Source: Colwellia sp. RSH04
GTDB lineage: Bacteria; Pseudomonadota; Gammaproteobacteria; Enterobacterales; Alteromonadaceae
Length of the DNA stretch: 64,000 nucleotides
Reading direction: 5' to 3'
Assembly: GCF_003545765.1 (NCBI RefSeq)
Contig: NZ_QXIO01000013.1
Location: 1-64,000 of the forward strand
Shown here: positions 1 to 10,008 of the stretch, piece by piece
How positions within the stretch are numbered: position 1 is the stretch's first letter
How the letters are laid out: each line of letters opens with the position of its first letter
The notes under the pieces: model-generated
Databases searched by the model: none
What the model saw: only the letters and a program-made list of their open reading frames with translations
What the model was told of the DNA's origin: nothing
Translations under genes and position numbers: made by a program

Positions 1-3
1 TTT

Positions 4-121
4 TGCTTAGCGACAATAGCGACATAGAACCACCTGATCCCATTCCGAACTCAGAAGTGAAATGTGTTAGCGCCGATGGTAGTGTGGGAGTTCCCATGTG
101 AGAGTAGGACATTGCTAAGCT
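4..121 (+). rRNA. rrf: 5S ribosomal RNA
   Basis: The sequence carries the conserved 5S core (CCGAACTCAGAAGTGAAA, then GCGCCGATGGTAGTGTGG) and closes with complementary ends, GCTTAGC at 5-11 pairing with GCTAAGC at 114-120. The length of about 118 nt fits bacterial 5S. It is the last gene of an rRNA operon whose 23S lies outside the window to the left. The ends are set by the terminal helix and may be off by a base or two. Confidence 0.95.
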
Positions 122-150
122 CCTAATTAAATGCTTTAGAGATGAAGCGC

Positions 151-228
151 AGCGCCGATGGTAGTGTGACTTAGGTTACGAGAAGCCCATGTGAGAGCGT
201 AGCGGGACATTGCTAAGCTTCTAATTAA
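151..228 (+). pseudogene. Decayed partial 5S rRNA copy
   Basis: Positions 151-168 repeat the 5S core exactly (AGCGCCGATGGTAGTGTG), followed by an unrelated insert, then CCCATGTGAGAG, a second short insert, and GGACATTGCTAAGC with the same CTAATTAA flank that follows the intact 5S. It is the 3' half of a duplicated 5S plus flank. Two insertions disrupt helices, and the 5' half is gone, so a functional 5S is not expected. Confidence 0.75.
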
Positions 229-230
229 AG

Positions 231-259
231 AAACCCGTAGCTAACGCTACGGGTTTTTT
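231..259 (+). terminator. Rho-independent terminator of the rRNA operon
   Basis: An 11-bp perfect stem (231-241 with 246-256, core CCCGTAGC/GCTACGGG) closes a TAAC loop and runs into a T tract ending at 259. It lies just after the 5S and its decayed copy. Confidence 0.9.
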
Positions 260-313
260 GCTTTCTGTGATTTGATAGTTAGGCTTACGATTAAGCACTA
301 GGCTCACTTATTT

Positions 314-344
314 CAAACTCAGCTGTGAAATATGTTAGCGCCGG
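314..344 (+). pseudogene. Second 5S rRNA scrap
   Basis: The stretch aligns to the 5S segment CGAACTCAGAAGTGAAATG and following GTTAGCGCCG with only a few substitutions. It is too short for a function and looks like a remnant of a lost tandem 5S gene. Confidence 0.55.
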
Positions 345-899
345 TCGTTCATAGTCACCCATGACTTCACGACATTTATGTATCCTTGCATGTCATGGTT
401 GTGCTGCTTATATAAAGTGAAGTCCTTAAAAAATCATAATCGATAATGTACAGGTAAGTAGTTCAACAGGAGCATCATTTATATTTGTATTATCATAAAA
501 CAAACGTACATTTGAGATAATGAGTTATGCGACATTCTCTTTTTGATAATGGACACTTTATTCTTCGGCTAGTGAAACTCTAAGAAATTAAAATCATATT
601 ATCTTCGGTATAATTTTAAAATTTAAATATTTGACCAGTATTGTTATTTTTATGAAATTGTATTGTTACTTTAATGTTAATTTTTAGGGTGTAAGTTACT
701 GATTTATATTGATTGTCATGAATGATTCTAAATGTTTTTTTAGTAATATATTATTACATTCAAATTGTATACAGTATGATAATTTGTTTGGTATTATTCA
801 AATGTTACTGATTTGTTATTCATTCCCTGTTAGCAAATTACTAATGTTATGGTTTGTAGTTTGAACTGATCTGTCAATCAACTTTCTACGCTATATCCC

Positions 900-925
900 G
901 CTGGGCTAGGGGCCCCTGGTCCAGC
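900..925. repeat. 26-bp GC-rich imperfect palindrome
   Basis: The arms 900-912 and 913-925 match at 11 of 13 positions, and the two mismatches become G-U pairs in RNA. It can fold as an 11-bp stem with a GGCC loop. It is a GC-rich island in very AT-rich DNA about 170 bp before htpG. No clean T tract follows, so it is not called a terminator. Confidence 0.6.
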
Positions 926-1010
926 ACCTTACTTTAGTTTTTCTTCTGCAATATTCTAGTCATTAATATTAGGGTTCTTTTGAAAAATATTCTATTAAGT
1001 TAAATTATTA

Positions 1011-1039
1011 CTTGAATTATTTAGGGTCACCCCCACATA
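1011..1039 (+). promoter_or_regulatory. Sigma-32 (RpoH)-type promoter of htpG
   Basis: CTTGAAT at 1011-1017 and CCCCACATA at 1031-1039 are separated by 13 bases, close to the RpoH consensus (CTTGAAA, 12-15 bases, CCCCATNTA). Its place 56 bp before the start of a heat-shock chaperone gene supports the call. It is inferred from the motif only. Confidence 0.7.
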
Positions 1040-1094
1040 GTTTTTAACTATATTTTTAATAAATATTTAACACGTTTAATAGGAGATGGCTTAA

Positions 1095-3056
1095 ATGTCA
1101 GAAACTAATCAAGTAGAAACTCATGGCTTCCAAACTGAGGTTAAACAATTACTTCAACTAATGATCCACTCACTTTATTCTAATAAAGAAATATTCTTAC
1201 GTGAGCTAGTTTCTAATGCAGCAGATGCGGCAGATAAATTACGATTCAAAGCACTTTCTGATAATGCTTTATATGAAAATGATGGTGACCTTCGTGTTCG
1301 TGTTAGTTGTGATAAAGAAAATAACACGGTAACCATTTCAGATAATGGTATAGGTATGAATCACGATGATGTAGTTGAGCATCTTGGTACTATTGCAAAA
1401 TCAGGTACGGCTGAGTTTTTCTCTCAATTATCTGGTGACCAAGCTGCTGACTCGCAATTAATTGGCCAATTTGGTGTCGGTTTTTACTCAGCATTTATCG
1501 TTGCTGATAAAGTCACCGTTCGCACTAGAAAAGCGGGTGAATCAGCGAGTGATGGTGTGGAGTGGGTTAGTGAAGGTGAAGGTGAGTTCACAACAGCTAA
1601 AATTGAAAAGGCTAACCGTGGTACTGATATTATACTGCACTTACGTGAAGATGAAGCTGAGTTTGCTGATGATTGGCGCTTAAAGTCTATTGTTACTAAA
1701 TACTCCGACCATATCTCTGTTTCTGTTGAAATGCTAACACCAGAAGTACCTGCTGTTGAAGCTGTTGCTGAAGTTAAAGACGATGAAGGTAATGTGACAA
1801 CACCAGCCGTTGAAGCCAAAGATGCTGTACCAGCATTATGGGAGCCTATCAATAAAGCCACTGCATTATGGACTCGTGAAAAAGCGGATGTCAGTGAAGA
1901 TGAATACAAAGAGTTTTATAAACACGTTTCGCATGATTTTGGCGATCCTTTACTTTGGGAACATAATAAGGTTGAAGGAAAAACTGAATATACCTCTTTG
2001 TTATACGTTCCGTCAAAAGCGCCATTTGATATGTATAACCGCGAAAAACAACATGGCTTAAAGTTATATGTACAACGTGTATTCATTATGGATGATGCCG
2101 AACAGTTTATGCCAACCTACTTACGATTTGTTAAAGGGTTATTAGATTCAAATGATCTGCCATTAAACGTATCACGTGAAATTTTGCAGGATAATAAAAT
2201 TACGCAAGCTATTCGCAAAGGTTGTACTAAGCGAGTACTGAAAATGCTTGAGAAGTTAGGCAAAAAAGATGCTGATAAATATCAAGGATTTTGGGATGAA
2301 TTTGGTCAAGTTCTAAAAGAAGGTCCAGCGGAAGACCATGCAAATAAAGAACAAGTTGCAGGCTTACTACGCTTTGCTTCAACGCACGATGATAATGCAA
2401 CACAAAGTGTTTCTTTAGCATCATACATCGAGCGTATGAAAGAAGGACAAGATAAAATTTATTATGTTGTTGCTGACAGTTTTGAAGCGGCTAAAAACAG
2501 CCCGCATCTAGAAGTATTTCGTAAAAAAGGCATTGAAGTGTTGTTGATGTCCGATCGTATTGATGAGTGGTTAGTCAGTCATTTAACTGAATTTGATGGC
2601 AAACAGCTTCAATCTGTTACCCGTGGCGGTTTAGATTTAGGCGATATGGATGATGAAGAAACTAAAGAAGCGCAAGAAAAATTAGAAAAAGAGTTTGATT
2701 CAGTTGTTAAGCGTATTAAAGATACCCTTGAAGGTAAGGCCAAAGACGTTAAGCTTTCTCAACGTTTAACTGATTCTCCAGCCTGTATTGTTGCCGATGA
2801 GCACGATATGAGTAGCCAAATGGCGAAGCTGATGCAGTCAGTTGGTCAACCTGTTCCTGAATCTTTACCTATTTTCGAAATTAATGCTGAGCATGATCTA
2901 GTAAAACATGTCGCTGATGAGCAAGATGATGAGCAATTCAAGCAGTGGGTTGATGTGCTGTTTGAGCAAGCGATGTTAGCCGAGCGAGGAAGTTTGAAAG
3001 ATCCTGCTAGCTTTGTAACTCGATTAAATAAACTCATGTTAAGCTTGACTAAATAG
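1095..3056 (+). CDS. htpG: Molecular chaperone HtpG (Hsp90)
   Basis: This is the cytosolic bacterial Hsp90, an ATP-dependent dimeric chaperone that remodels client proteins with DnaK. The N-terminal GHKL ATPase is clear: catalytic Glu37 and Asn41 in [19 protein letters not shown] at 83-88 and the lid glycine motif [11 protein letters not shown] near 123. The middle and C-terminal dimerisation domains follow. At 653 residues it is about 30 longer than the E. coli protein; the extra length sits near residues 216-247 in the charged linker, an Ala/Val/Glu-rich insert with PAVEA-like repeats. The start at 1095 has a good AGGAGA ribosome binding site 8 bases upstream. It stands alone behind a heat-shock-like promoter and is closed by a hairpin terminator. 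Confidence 0.97.
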   Translation: MSETNQVETHGFQTEVKQLLQLMIHSLYSNKEIFLRELVSNAADAADKLRFKALSDNALYENDGDLRVRVSCDKENNTVTISDNGIGMNHDDVVEHLGTIAKSGTAEFFSQLSGDQAADSQLIGQFGVGFYSAFIVADKVTVRTRKAGESASDGVEWVSEGEGEFTTAKIEKANRGTDIILHLREDEAEFADDWRLKSIVTKYSDHISVSVEMLTPEVPAVEAVAEVKDDEGNVTTPAVEAKDAVPALWEPINKATALWTREKADVSEDEYKEFYKHVSHDFGDPLLWEHNKVEGKTEYTSLLYVPSKAPFDMYNREKQHGLKLYVQRVFIMDDAEQFMPTYLRFVKGLLDSNDLPLNVSREILQDNKITQAIRKGCTKRVLKMLEKLGKKDADKYQGFWDEFGQVLKEGPAEDHANKEQVAGLLRFASTHDDNATQSVSLASYIERMKEGQDKIYYVVADSFEAAKNSPHLEVFRKKGIEVLLMSDRIDEWLVSHLTEFDGKQLQSVTRGGLDLGDMDDEETKEAQEKLEKEFDSVVKRIKDTLEGKAKDVKLSQRLTDSPACIVADEHDMSSQMAKLMQSVGQPVPESLPIFEINAEHDLVKHVADEQDDEQFKQWVDVLFEQAMLAERGSLKDPASFVTRLNKLMLSLTK

Positions 3057-3101
3057 TCAGCTTTTATTGATTTCTTGATAGAATCTTAATACTTTAGTCT
3101 G

Positions 3102-3129
3102 AAAAAGGAGGTTAAAACCTCCTTTTTTT
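3102..3129 (+). terminator. Rho-independent terminator after htpG
   Basis: The A-rich stem AAAAAGGAGGT (3102-3112) pairs with ACCTCCTTTTT (3117-3127) around a TAAA loop and ends in a T run. It lies 45 bases after the htpG stop. Confidence 0.88.
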
Positions 3130-3209
3130 ATCTTTGTCATTAATTGTCTCTTGTGCCCATATTAGCGAGCTTGTATAGTGGCTGCCATAAGCATTTTTTA
3201 ATAAAAGAA

Positions 3210-3251
3210 TTATTACATTTGTATGATCAATTGATGATATAAATGTAATAA
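3210..3251. repeat. 42-bp imperfect palindrome upstream of adk
   Basis: The left arm (3210-3230) and right arm (3231-3251) are reverse complements at 19 of 21 positions, with perfect outer 11-mers TTATTACATTT and AAATGTAATAA. It ends 39 bases before the adk start and overlaps the region where the promoter or leader must be. It could be an operator for a dimeric regulator or a long hairpin in the leader RNA. Confidence 0.75.
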
Positions 3252-3935
<684 letters not shown>

Positions 3936-3954
3936 TAAAACTACTCTCCACCTT

Positions 3955-3983
3955 AAAAAAAGCTCGCAATGCGAGCTTTTTTT
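3955..3983. terminator. Bidirectional terminator between adk and the elaA-like gene
   Basis: GCTCGC (3962-3967) pairs with GCGAGC (3971-3976), with an A tract before and a T tract after. This makes a terminator readable from both strands between two convergent genes. Confidence 0.88.
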
Positions 3984-4024
3984 ATGTTTTATTTGGGGAG
4001 GAGGAAACTAAGGCATAGTTGAAG

Positions 4025-4495
4025 TTAATTTACTAAGCGCAGCATAGCAATATGAGGGATATTATCTTCTAAGTACATTTTTGATACTTGTGTAAAGCCA
4101 TGCTGTTGATAAAACCTAGATAAATGCTGTTGAGCTGATATTTTAATAGGTTGATTTGGATATTGTTTTAAACATTGTTCGATACCTTGCTGCATTAATT
4201 GATGACCTAAGCCTGAACCTCGATTTTCAATCGCAGTAACAACTCGGCCAATACTAACATAGTCAGCATAGTTTTGCCCTTTAGGCAAAATACGCAAATA
4301 CGCAACTAAGGTATTATCTTGGTAACCAAGTAGGTGTGTGGTCTCAGGGTGTCTATCTAACTCACCTTTATTACCGTCTAAATCAGGATAAGGACAGTCT
4401 TGCTCAACAACAAATACGTCAACTCTTAATTTAATTACGTCATATAATTGTTCGGTTGATAATTGCTTGAAAGAATATATTTTCCACTGTGTCAT
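4025..4495 (-). CDS. elaA: ElaA-like GNAT N-acetyltransferase
   Basis: The 156-residue protein closely follows the ElaA family: the LRVDVFVVEQDCPYPDLDG segment near residues 24-42 is the family signature, and RVVTAIENRGSGLGHQLM is the acetyl-CoA pyrophosphate-binding loop of GNAT enzymes. It should transfer an acetyl group from acetyl-CoA to an amine in the cytoplasm; the substrate is not known. It lies 28 bases after the small gene starting at 4826 on the same strand and may be cotranscribed with it. Its 3' end shares the bidirectional terminator with adk. Confidence 0.88.
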   Translation of the reverse strand: MTQWKIYSFKQLSTEQLYDVIKLRVDVFVVEQDCPYPDLDGNKGELDRHPETTHLLGYQDNTLVAYLRILPKGQNYADYVSIGRVVTAIENRGSGLGHQLMQQGIEQCLKQYPNQPIKISAQQHLSRFYQQHGFTQVSKMYLEDNIPHIAMLRLVN

Positions 4496-4523
4496 ATTGT
4501 TAGCCTAAAGCCTTTGTTGCTTA

Positions 4524-4826
4524 TTATAGAGATAAAACTTGCAACTCTCCGTGAAACTTTCGTTCTGTTAAATAGCTTTGCATTTCTTTTTTATATTGTT
4601 CAATACATATATCTGGAAATTCTTTAGTGACAACTTGTTTTAGATGTTCCTCTTCCATGAATAGTAAATACCCTAAAGGTAAATATTTTGGATTAAAACT
4701 GCATTGATATACGGTAGCCCTAATTTGGCTAGCGGTATAAAACGATTGGTGACCGTAACGTTTATGTAATTTAGGTAATAGTCTTTTACCATACCTTTTA
4801 ATTGCAGTGTGTTTAAGCATAGACAA
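4524..4826 (-). CDS. Small conserved-type protein of unknown function
   Basis: This is a basic 100-residue protein without signal peptide or membrane segment. It begins with MLKHTAIKRYGKRLLPKL and continues with a Tyr/Phe-rich middle. It resembles a short family of unknown function seen in Shewanella, Vibrio and relatives (possibly DUF6559), but I cannot confirm this. No catalytic motif is visible. It precedes the ElaA-like gene on the same strand. Confidence 0.6.
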   Translation of the reverse strand: MSMLKHTAIKRYGKRLLPKLHKRYGHQSFYTASQIRATVYQCSFNPKYLPLGYLLFMEEEHLKQVVTKEFPDICIEQYKKEMQSYLTERKFHGELQVLSL

Positions 4827-4985
4827 TCCTTTGTTTGCTTTTAATTAATAAGTTCAATAATTGAAATAACTATCTGAATTTTTCTGCCATTATAAGTCAG
4901 AATATAGAATGTTCAATCATTTTTAACTTGTAGTCTTGATATAAAACTTACAGGTATAATTACTAAATAAATCATCATATTAGTA

Positions 4986-5890
4986 TTACAAGTGGATGAT
5001 AGCTTCGTTAAGAATATGAATGTTTTTTTTATCGATAAAGAAGCCTGCTTGCTGATAGGCTTTTGTTATTACTCCTTTAACTCTTAATAATTTAAGGCCT
5101 TTATTCATTGCATCGATCGCTTCTTTACCTTTTGGATGCGCTTTACTAATAACATAGTGTCGTGAATCGTTCAGGACTATGGCAACCTTTTTAACTGGAA
5201 CTAAATGAACTTTTCCCATTGTAAAGCTCTGATCTGTTGTTGAGTTAAAAGGCATTAAAAGAAAATCTACCCATTGAATGTTAACCATTCTAGCCATAGA
5301 CAACCAAGAATCTTCTCGAATAAGTTCTTTCAAGGGTAATGCAGAAAGTGTTTGCCAATCAGTCCGCCATAAAGGGGTTGAAACAACCGTTAATTCAGAT
5401 AAGTCATTAAGGCTTTTAATACTAAGAACCCTTGAATTTTTTGGGCTAGTGTAAATTCCTGCAACATACTCCCCGTTTTTAAGACAGGGGCTGAAATATA
5501 AACTTTATCTTCAATTGCTAGCGCATCTTTCTGCCAGTAGGAATCTAAACTGATAAGAAGTTTACCTTCTTGTAGCATTTTAGTATTTCGAAAATTAACC
5601 TTTCCAGGCGCATAACTAAACTGATGGTCAAAACCGCCTAATTTCAGTGCTTGTTGAGCAATAATCATGTCAACGACATCTCGCCTGATAGTTTTACCTG
5701 AAAAATTATCAATGGTGTCAATATCTCTATTATTGACAAACTGTAGGTAATCTTCGTAAACATCATCACGAATATATATCAGTACATTATCTTGTTTAGC
5801 ATGAGCTTGTAATATAAAAATTTGAAGAAGTGAGAACACATATAGTGTTATCAACAAAAGAGGTGTGTGCTTGGCCAGTCGTTGAATCAT
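4986..5890 (-). pseudogene. Frameshifted periplasmic solute-binding-like protein
   Basis: Two open frames (5890-5390 and 5333-4986) form one protein once a single base is restored. The first encodes a signal peptide (hydrophobic segment ending ILQAHA) and a family-3 solute-binding-like or amino-acid-binding-like domain, and leaves frame after PVLKTGS. In the shifted frame the sequence continues sensibly as GEYVAGIYTSPKN through LSELTVVSTPLWRTDW into KELIREDSWLSM and on to the 4986 stop. The break lies in the C run at 5471-5474 (GGGG on the coding strand); a fifth G would give KTGEYVAG. The restored product is about 301 residues. No ribosomal slippery site is evident, so this is a mutation or a sequencing error. 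No transporter genes are adjacent. Confidence 0.8.
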
Positions 5891-5923
5891 AGATTCATGT
5901 TACTCATTTATAAATCAGTCCAT

Positions 5924-5959
5924 AAAAAAGCATCCTTGATAATTATATAACAAGGATGC
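5924..5959 (-). terminator. Terminator of the his operon
   Basis: The 9-bp perfect stem GCATCCTTG (5930-5938) / CAAGGATGC (5951-5959) is followed on the minus strand by a T6 tract (5929-5924). It lies 48 bases beyond the hisI stop. Confidence 0.88.
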
Positions 5960-6006
5960 ATTATTTTAACAAGCATGACTTTAACAAATGAATAGCAGTA
6001 TATAGC

Positions 6007-6627
6007 TTATTTATTATGACGTTTTTGTAAGACGGCCATCACTTCTTTTAACTCAATTTCTTTGTCTTGCAGCAGTACTAAAGTGTGATAAAACAAGTCT
6101 GCACACTCACCCAAAAGGTCGTCTTTCGTTTCTGCCACAGCAGCAAGAGCTACTTCAACACCTTCCTCGCCAACTTTCTGCGCTATTTTGGTGGTTCCTC
6201 GAGAAAATAAATGTGCAGTATAACTATCTTCTGGTGCATCATTTTTTCGACTAGCAATCACTTGCTCAAGTTGGCTTAAAAAGTTTTGCTGACTTAATTG
6301 TTGCTCTGGAAAGCAAGATTCAGTACCAAGATGACAGCTAGGACCTATTGGCTGACAAGCAATTAATAAGCTGTCTTTATCACAATCGGTTAGTACTTGC
6401 TTTACCTCAAGGAAGTTGCCTGACGTTTCCCCTTTTACCCATAATGCTTGCTTAGAGCGACTAAAAAAAGTTGCTTTACCTGATGTTAACGTTTGGGTTA
6501 ATGATTCAGGGCTCATATAGCCCTGCATTAAAACTGCGCCAGTACCAGCATGTTGAATAATGGCAGGTATAAGGTTGTCCATTTTTTGCCAAGCTAACTC
6601 TGTTACGTTTTTTCTGGTAACTAACAT
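6007..6627 (-). CDS. hisI: Bifunctional phosphoribosyl-AMP cyclohydrolase / phosphoribosyl-ATP pyrophosphatase
   Basis: This is HisIE, which carries out steps 2 and 3 of histidine synthesis: PR-ATP pyrophosphohydrolysis and PR-AMP ring opening. The N-terminal cyclohydrolase half holds the zinc-site cysteines around [10 protein letters not shown] (about residue 98), and the C-terminal half is the MazG-like pyrophosphatase with [13 protein letters not shown] and ECADLFYH. Its 206 residues match the fused enterobacterial enzyme. Its start overlaps the hisF stop by 7 bases, so the two are translationally coupled. It is the last gene of the operon, followed by the terminator at 5924-5959. Confidence 0.97.
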   Translation of the reverse strand: MLVTRKNVTELAWQKMDNLIPAIIQHAGTGAVLMQGYMSPESLTQTLTSGKATFFSRSKQALWVKGETSGNFLEVKQVLTDCDKDSLLIACQPIGPSCHLGTESCFPEQQLSQQNFLSQLEQVIASRKNDAPEDSYTAHLFSRGTTKIAQKVGEEGVEVALAAVAETKDDLLGECADLFYHTLVLLQDKEIELKEVMAVLQKRHNK

Positions 6628-7409
6628 GCTCTTACCTCAATATTTTGTTGCTTTAAATAGTGTTTTAAATCACTGATTTTAATGATGCCTTTATGAAAAA
6701 CACTTGCTGCAAGTGCTCCGTCAACATCAGCTTGTTGGTAGACATGACTAAAATGCTCTATTTCCCCCGCGCCACCCGAAGCAATTAATGGGACAGAGCA
6801 ATCTTCTCTTGCTCGTTTTAACTGTTCAATATCATAACCTTTTCGAACACCATCTTGATTCATACAATTAAGTACTATTTCTCCAGCCCCTAAACTGACA
6901 ACTTCTTTTATCCATTCAAAGGTTGTCCAACTCGTTTGTTGAGTACGCGTTTCATCACCTGTAAATTGGTAAACTTGATATTCACCTTGGCCATCATTGG
7001 CATCTTTATTAAAAAAACTATCGATGCCAACAACTATACATTGTTGACCAAAGTGCTCAGCTAACCGTGATATTAACTGAGGATCTCTTAATGCCGGTGA
7101 GTTAATACTTATTTTATCAGCGCCCATCATAAGAATTTCTTTTGCGTCATCTTCGCTTTTAATACCACCTGCAACACAAAAAGGTATGTCGATAACTTCG
7201 GCTATTCTACTAACCCAACTTTTATCAACAACACGACCATCTGAGCTTGCCGTAATATCATAAAAAACTAATTCATCAGCGCCTGCTTCAGCATATTTTT
7301 GCGCTAAAGGTACAATGTCGCCAATGATTTCATGGTTTCTAAACTGGACACCTTTAACTACTTTACCGTCGCGAACATCTAAACAGGGGATTATGCGTCT
7401 GGCCAGCAT
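6621..7409 (-). CDS. hisF: Imidazole glycerol phosphate synthase cyclase subunit
   Basis: HisF is the (beta/alpha)8 barrel that joins PRFAR with ammonia delivered by HisH, giving imidazole glycerol phosphate and AICAR. The N-terminal [17 protein letters not shown] with the catalytic Asp11 is intact, as is the second catalytic Asp in GIDSFF near residue 130. The phosphate-binding loops ([20 protein letters not shown]) are present. At 262 residues it is slightly longer than E. coli HisF because of a short insert near 133-146. It overlaps hisA by 19 bases. Confidence 0.97.
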   Translation of the reverse strand: MLARRIIPCLDVRDGKVVKGVQFRNHEIIGDIVPLAQKYAEAGADELVFYDITASSDGRVVDKSWVSRIAEVIDIPFCVAGGIKSEDDAKEILMMGADKISINSPALRDPQLISRLAEHFGQQCIVVGIDSFFNKDANDGQGEYQVYQFTGDETRTQQTSWTTFEWIKEVVSLGAGEIVLNCMNQDGVRKGYDIEQLKRAREDCSVPLIASGGAGEIEHFSHVYQQADVDGALAASVFHKGIIKISDLKHYLKQQNIEVRAC

Positions 7410-8128
7410 GCGATTGCCTCCTCAAGGGTGAACTTTCCTTCCAGTAAAGAGCGGCCGAGAATAACACCGCTCACACCTGTTGGTATTAATGCTTTAACGT
7501 CATCAAGGCTACCTATACCACCTGAAGCTTGCCATGCTATATCAGGATATTTTTCACATAACTCTTTATATAATTGTACGTTGCTACCAGAGAGCGTTCC
7601 GTCTTTTGATATATCAGTACAAAGGATGTGTTTGATGCCCGCGCTGATATAACGATCCATCAAATCTTCTAAATTAACACCACTGTCTTCAATCCAACCG
7701 TGTGTTGGCAGTGTTTTATTACCATTTTCGTCAATCTTAATATCAAGTGCTAGCACAATCTTCTCGCCACCATAGGTATTAAGCCATTTAATGACAAGCT
7801 CAGGTTGTTTAATAGCAAGTGACCCGATTACTACACGGTTTGCACCTAGCTCTAACAGTTGTTTTACATCGTCTTCGTTGCGAATACCGCCACCAACTTG
7901 AATAATCATACTGTCATGATTAACCACTGTTTTTAACGTAGATAGTTGGCGTTTAGTACTGTCTTTAGCTCCATCTAAATCAACAAAGTGCATTACTTTA
8001 GCACCTGCGCTTGCGTAAGCTTGTTGACGTTCTTGCACTGTGTATTGATAGTTTGTTTTTTGGCTATAATCGCCCTGAAATAAACGTACCACTTCACCGT
8101 TTATTAAGTCTATTGCTGGGATCATCAT
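7391..8128 (-). CDS. hisA: ProFAR isomerase (1-(5-phosphoribosyl)-5-[(phosphoribosylamino)methylideneamino]imidazole-4-carboxamide isomerase)
   Basis: HisA performs the Amadori isomerisation of ProFAR to PRFAR. It is a TIM barrel homologous to HisF, beginning [21 protein letters not shown] with the catalytic Asp in AIDL, and with IQVGGGIR and [10 protein letters not shown] in the expected places. The length of 245 residues is normal. It starts with tandem ATGATG; either could initiate. It is separated from hisH by 129 bases, unusually wide for this otherwise compact operon. Confidence 0.97.
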   Translation of the reverse strand: MMIPAIDLINGEVVRLFQGDYSQKTNYQYTVQERQQAYASAGAKVMHFVDLDGAKDSTKRQLSTLKTVVNHDSMIIQVGGGIRNEDDVKQLLELGANRVVIGSLAIKQPELVIKWLNTYGGEKIVLALDIKIDENGNKTLPTHGWIEDSGVNLEDLMDRYISAGIKHILCTDISKDGTLSGSNVQLYKELCEKYPDIAWQASGGIGSLDDVKALIPTGVSGVILGRSLLEGKFTLEEAIACWPDA

Positions 8129-8257
8129 AATTTGATACTCAAGATACTGTTATTTGAATCAATTACTTTTTTAAAAGTACTCATTTAAATTCATAAACTC
8201 CGTATTTTTTTATCGTACTCGCTCCAAATACCTTGTATCTGAAGCATCAACGATAAT

Positions 8258-8911
8258 TTATAGTGCTAGGAAGTTTTGTATTATTTTACTGCCTAATGTG
8301 CTTGAACGTTCAGGGTGGAACTGACAACCAATAAAGTTGTCTTTGGCAATAGCAGCAGAAAAAGCACTACCATATTCGCAGCTAGCAATGGTGTAATCAC
8401 TAATTGGCGCAGCAAAACTGTGCACAAAATAAAAATAGTCACCTTCCGTTATGCCTTCGAATATAGGATGGTTTGATACATGAGTTAATGTATTCCACCC
8501 CATATGTGGTAAACGATTGCCTTGAGCTTTTAATGGCTCAACTTGCGTTGGAATTAAACCTAAGCATTCAACGCGGTTATTATTGTCGCCTCCGGCTGCT
8601 GATTTTTTCATTTCAGTTGAAGACTCGGTCATTAATTGCATGCCCAAACAAAAGCCAAGAACGGGCTGAGTTAAACCTTGAAGGGTTGATACCAGCCCTT
8701 TGTTGATAATGTTTTTCATTGCGTGTTCTGCACTACCAACACCCGGGAAAATCACTTTGTCTGCTTGCTTAATTTGCTCAATATCATCGGTAATGTTTAC
8801 TTGATAGCCTAATCGCTCAACAGCAAACTTAACCGATGATAAATTTGCGCAACCTGTATCAACAATAACAAAGTTTGTTGGTGTTAAAGCGTTTGCTTCA
8901 ATAGCGCTCAT
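8258..8911 (-). CDS. hisH: Imidazole glycerol phosphate synthase glutaminase subunit
   Basis: HisH is a class I glutamine amidotransferase that supplies ammonia to HisF. The nucleophilic cysteine is in GFCLGMQLM, the oxyanion strand in FPGVGSAEHAM, and the catalytic His-Glu in CQFHPERSS. Its 217 residues are slightly longer than E. coli HisH owing to an N-terminal extension and an insert near 116-124. Its start codon overlaps the hisB stop by one base (TAATG type), indicating coupling. Confidence 0.97.
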   Translation of the reverse strand: MSAIEANALTPTNFVIVDTGCANLSSVKFAVERLGYQVNITDDIEQIKQADKVIFPGVGSAEHAMKNIINKGLVSTLQGLTQPVLGFCLGMQLMTESSTEMKKSAAGGDNNNRVECLGLIPTQVEPLKAQGNRLPHMGWNTLTHVSNHPIFEGITEGDYFYFVHSFAAPISDYTIASCEYGSAFSAAIAKDNFIGCQFHPERSSTLGSKIIQNFLAL

Positions 8912-9996
8912 TATAACGTACCCTTTGAACTTGGCATTTCATCGCCATCAACTTTGATTGCTTGACCAAGCGCACGTCCAAAGACTTTAAATAAACTTTC
9001 TACTTGGTGGTGACAATTACCTGTTGAAGTTGATAAGTGTAATGTTATTAACATTGAATCAGCTAACGATCTGAAAAAGTGGGAAACCATTTGTGTTGAC
9101 ATGGTTCCGACATTATCGGCTGTAAACTTGGCATCGAATTCAAGCCAAGGACGACCAGAAAGATCTATCGCACATTCTGCTCGACATTCGTCCATAGGTA
9201 AGACAAAACCAAAGCGGCCAATACCGCGTTTATTACCTAAAGCTTGTTTTAGTGCTTGCCCTAACGCTAGTGCTGTATCTTCAACACTGTGATGATCGTC
9301 AATGTGATAGTCGCCAGTTACTTTACATTGCAAGCTAAATCCGCCATGTGTCGCTATTTGATCAAGCATGTGATCAAAAAAACCTAAGCCAGTTTCAATG
9401 CTGTTATTACCAGATTTATCTAAATTCACGGTAACATTAATATCTGTTTCTTTCGTTGTGCGAGTGACACTGGCAATGCGTGGCTGTTCAAGTTGCGCAA
9501 TTATTTGCTCACTTACTTGTTGCCAATTTAAGCTATCACGTTGATATTTAATCCCCTTGATGCCCATATTAGCTGCAAGTTGAATGTCGGTATCTCTATC
9601 ACCAATAACATAAGAGTGGGCAAAATTAACGCGGCCTTGCTGTAAGTAATCACTAACTAAACCAAGCTTAGGCTTACGACAGCTACAATTGTCTTCTTCA
9701 AAGTGAGGACATAACAATACATCCTGAAAAATTACCCCTTGTGAAGTAAATATTTCCATCATTTTGTCATGGGGTAAGTCAAAGTCAGCTTGTGGGTAAC
9801 TGTCAGTCCCTAAACCATCTTGATTTGATACCATCACCAGCTTGAAGCCTTTCTGTTGGAGAGTCAGCAATTCAGGAATAACCTGAGGTTCAAAAACTAG
9901 TTTTTCTAAACTATCAACTTGCTTATCACTGATTGGCTCTTCTATTAAGGTACCATCGCGGTCGATAAATAATATTTTTTCTTGTGTGTTACTCAT
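8911..9996 (-). CDS. hisB: Bifunctional histidinol-phosphatase / imidazoleglycerol-phosphate dehydratase
   Basis: The N-terminal HAD phosphatase (about residues 1-165) has the nucleophile motif FIDRDGTL and the zinc-binding cysteine/histidine loop [15 protein letters not shown]. The C-terminal dehydratase (about 170-361) has the two metal-binding [13 protein letters not shown] motifs and the HxxE repeats. It catalyses the sixth and eighth steps of the pathway. The fusion and the 361-residue length match enterobacterial HisB. It lies 12 bases downstream of hisC. Confidence 0.97.
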   Translation of the reverse strand: MSNTQEKILFIDRDGTLIEEPISDKQVDSLEKLVFEPQVIPELLTLQQKGFKLVMVSNQDGLGTDSYPQADFDLPHDKMMEIFTSQGVIFQDVLLCPHFEEDNCSCRKPKLGLVSDYLQQGRVNFAHSYVIGDRDTDIQLAANMGIKGIKYQRDSLNWQQVSEQIIAQLEQPRIASVTRTTKETDINVTVNLDKSGNNSIETGLGFFDHMLDQIATHGGFSLQCKVTGDYHIDDHHSVEDTALALGQALKQALGNKRGIGRFGFVLPMDECRAECAIDLSGRPWLEFDAKFTADNVGTMSTQMVSHFFRSLADSMLITLHLSTSTGNCHHQVESLFKVFGRALGQAIKVDGDEMPSSKGTL

Positions 9997-10008
9997 AACG
10001 TGCTCGGT

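Larger units (their letters stand above)
262..1094. other. Long AT-rich intergenic region between rRNA operon and htpG
   Basis: No convincing gene is seen in these 833 bases. They hold a degenerate fragment of the 5S interior at 314-344 (CAAACTCAGCTGTGAAATAT then GTTAGCGCCGG), a GC-rich near-perfect palindrome at 900-925, and the heat-shock-like promoter of htpG at 1011-1039. The remainder is AT-rich with scattered stops in all frames. Confidence 0.6.

Noticed and set aside
151-228. A second functional 5S gene
   Set aside because: The 5' half is missing and two insertions break conserved helices.
900-945. Terminator at the GC-rich palindrome
   Set aside because: The stem is good, but the following sequence is not a continuous T tract and no gene ends just before it.
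1484-2424. Minus-strand open frames inside htpG
   Set aside because: They are antisense shadows of a strongly coding gene, with Ser/Thr-rich low-complexity products and no ribosome binding sites.
5471-5474. Programmed -1 ribosomal frameshift in the binding-protein-like gene
   Set aside because: No X-XXY-YYZ heptamer is in the zero frame and no clear downstream pseudoknot is seen, so mutation or sequencing error is more likely.
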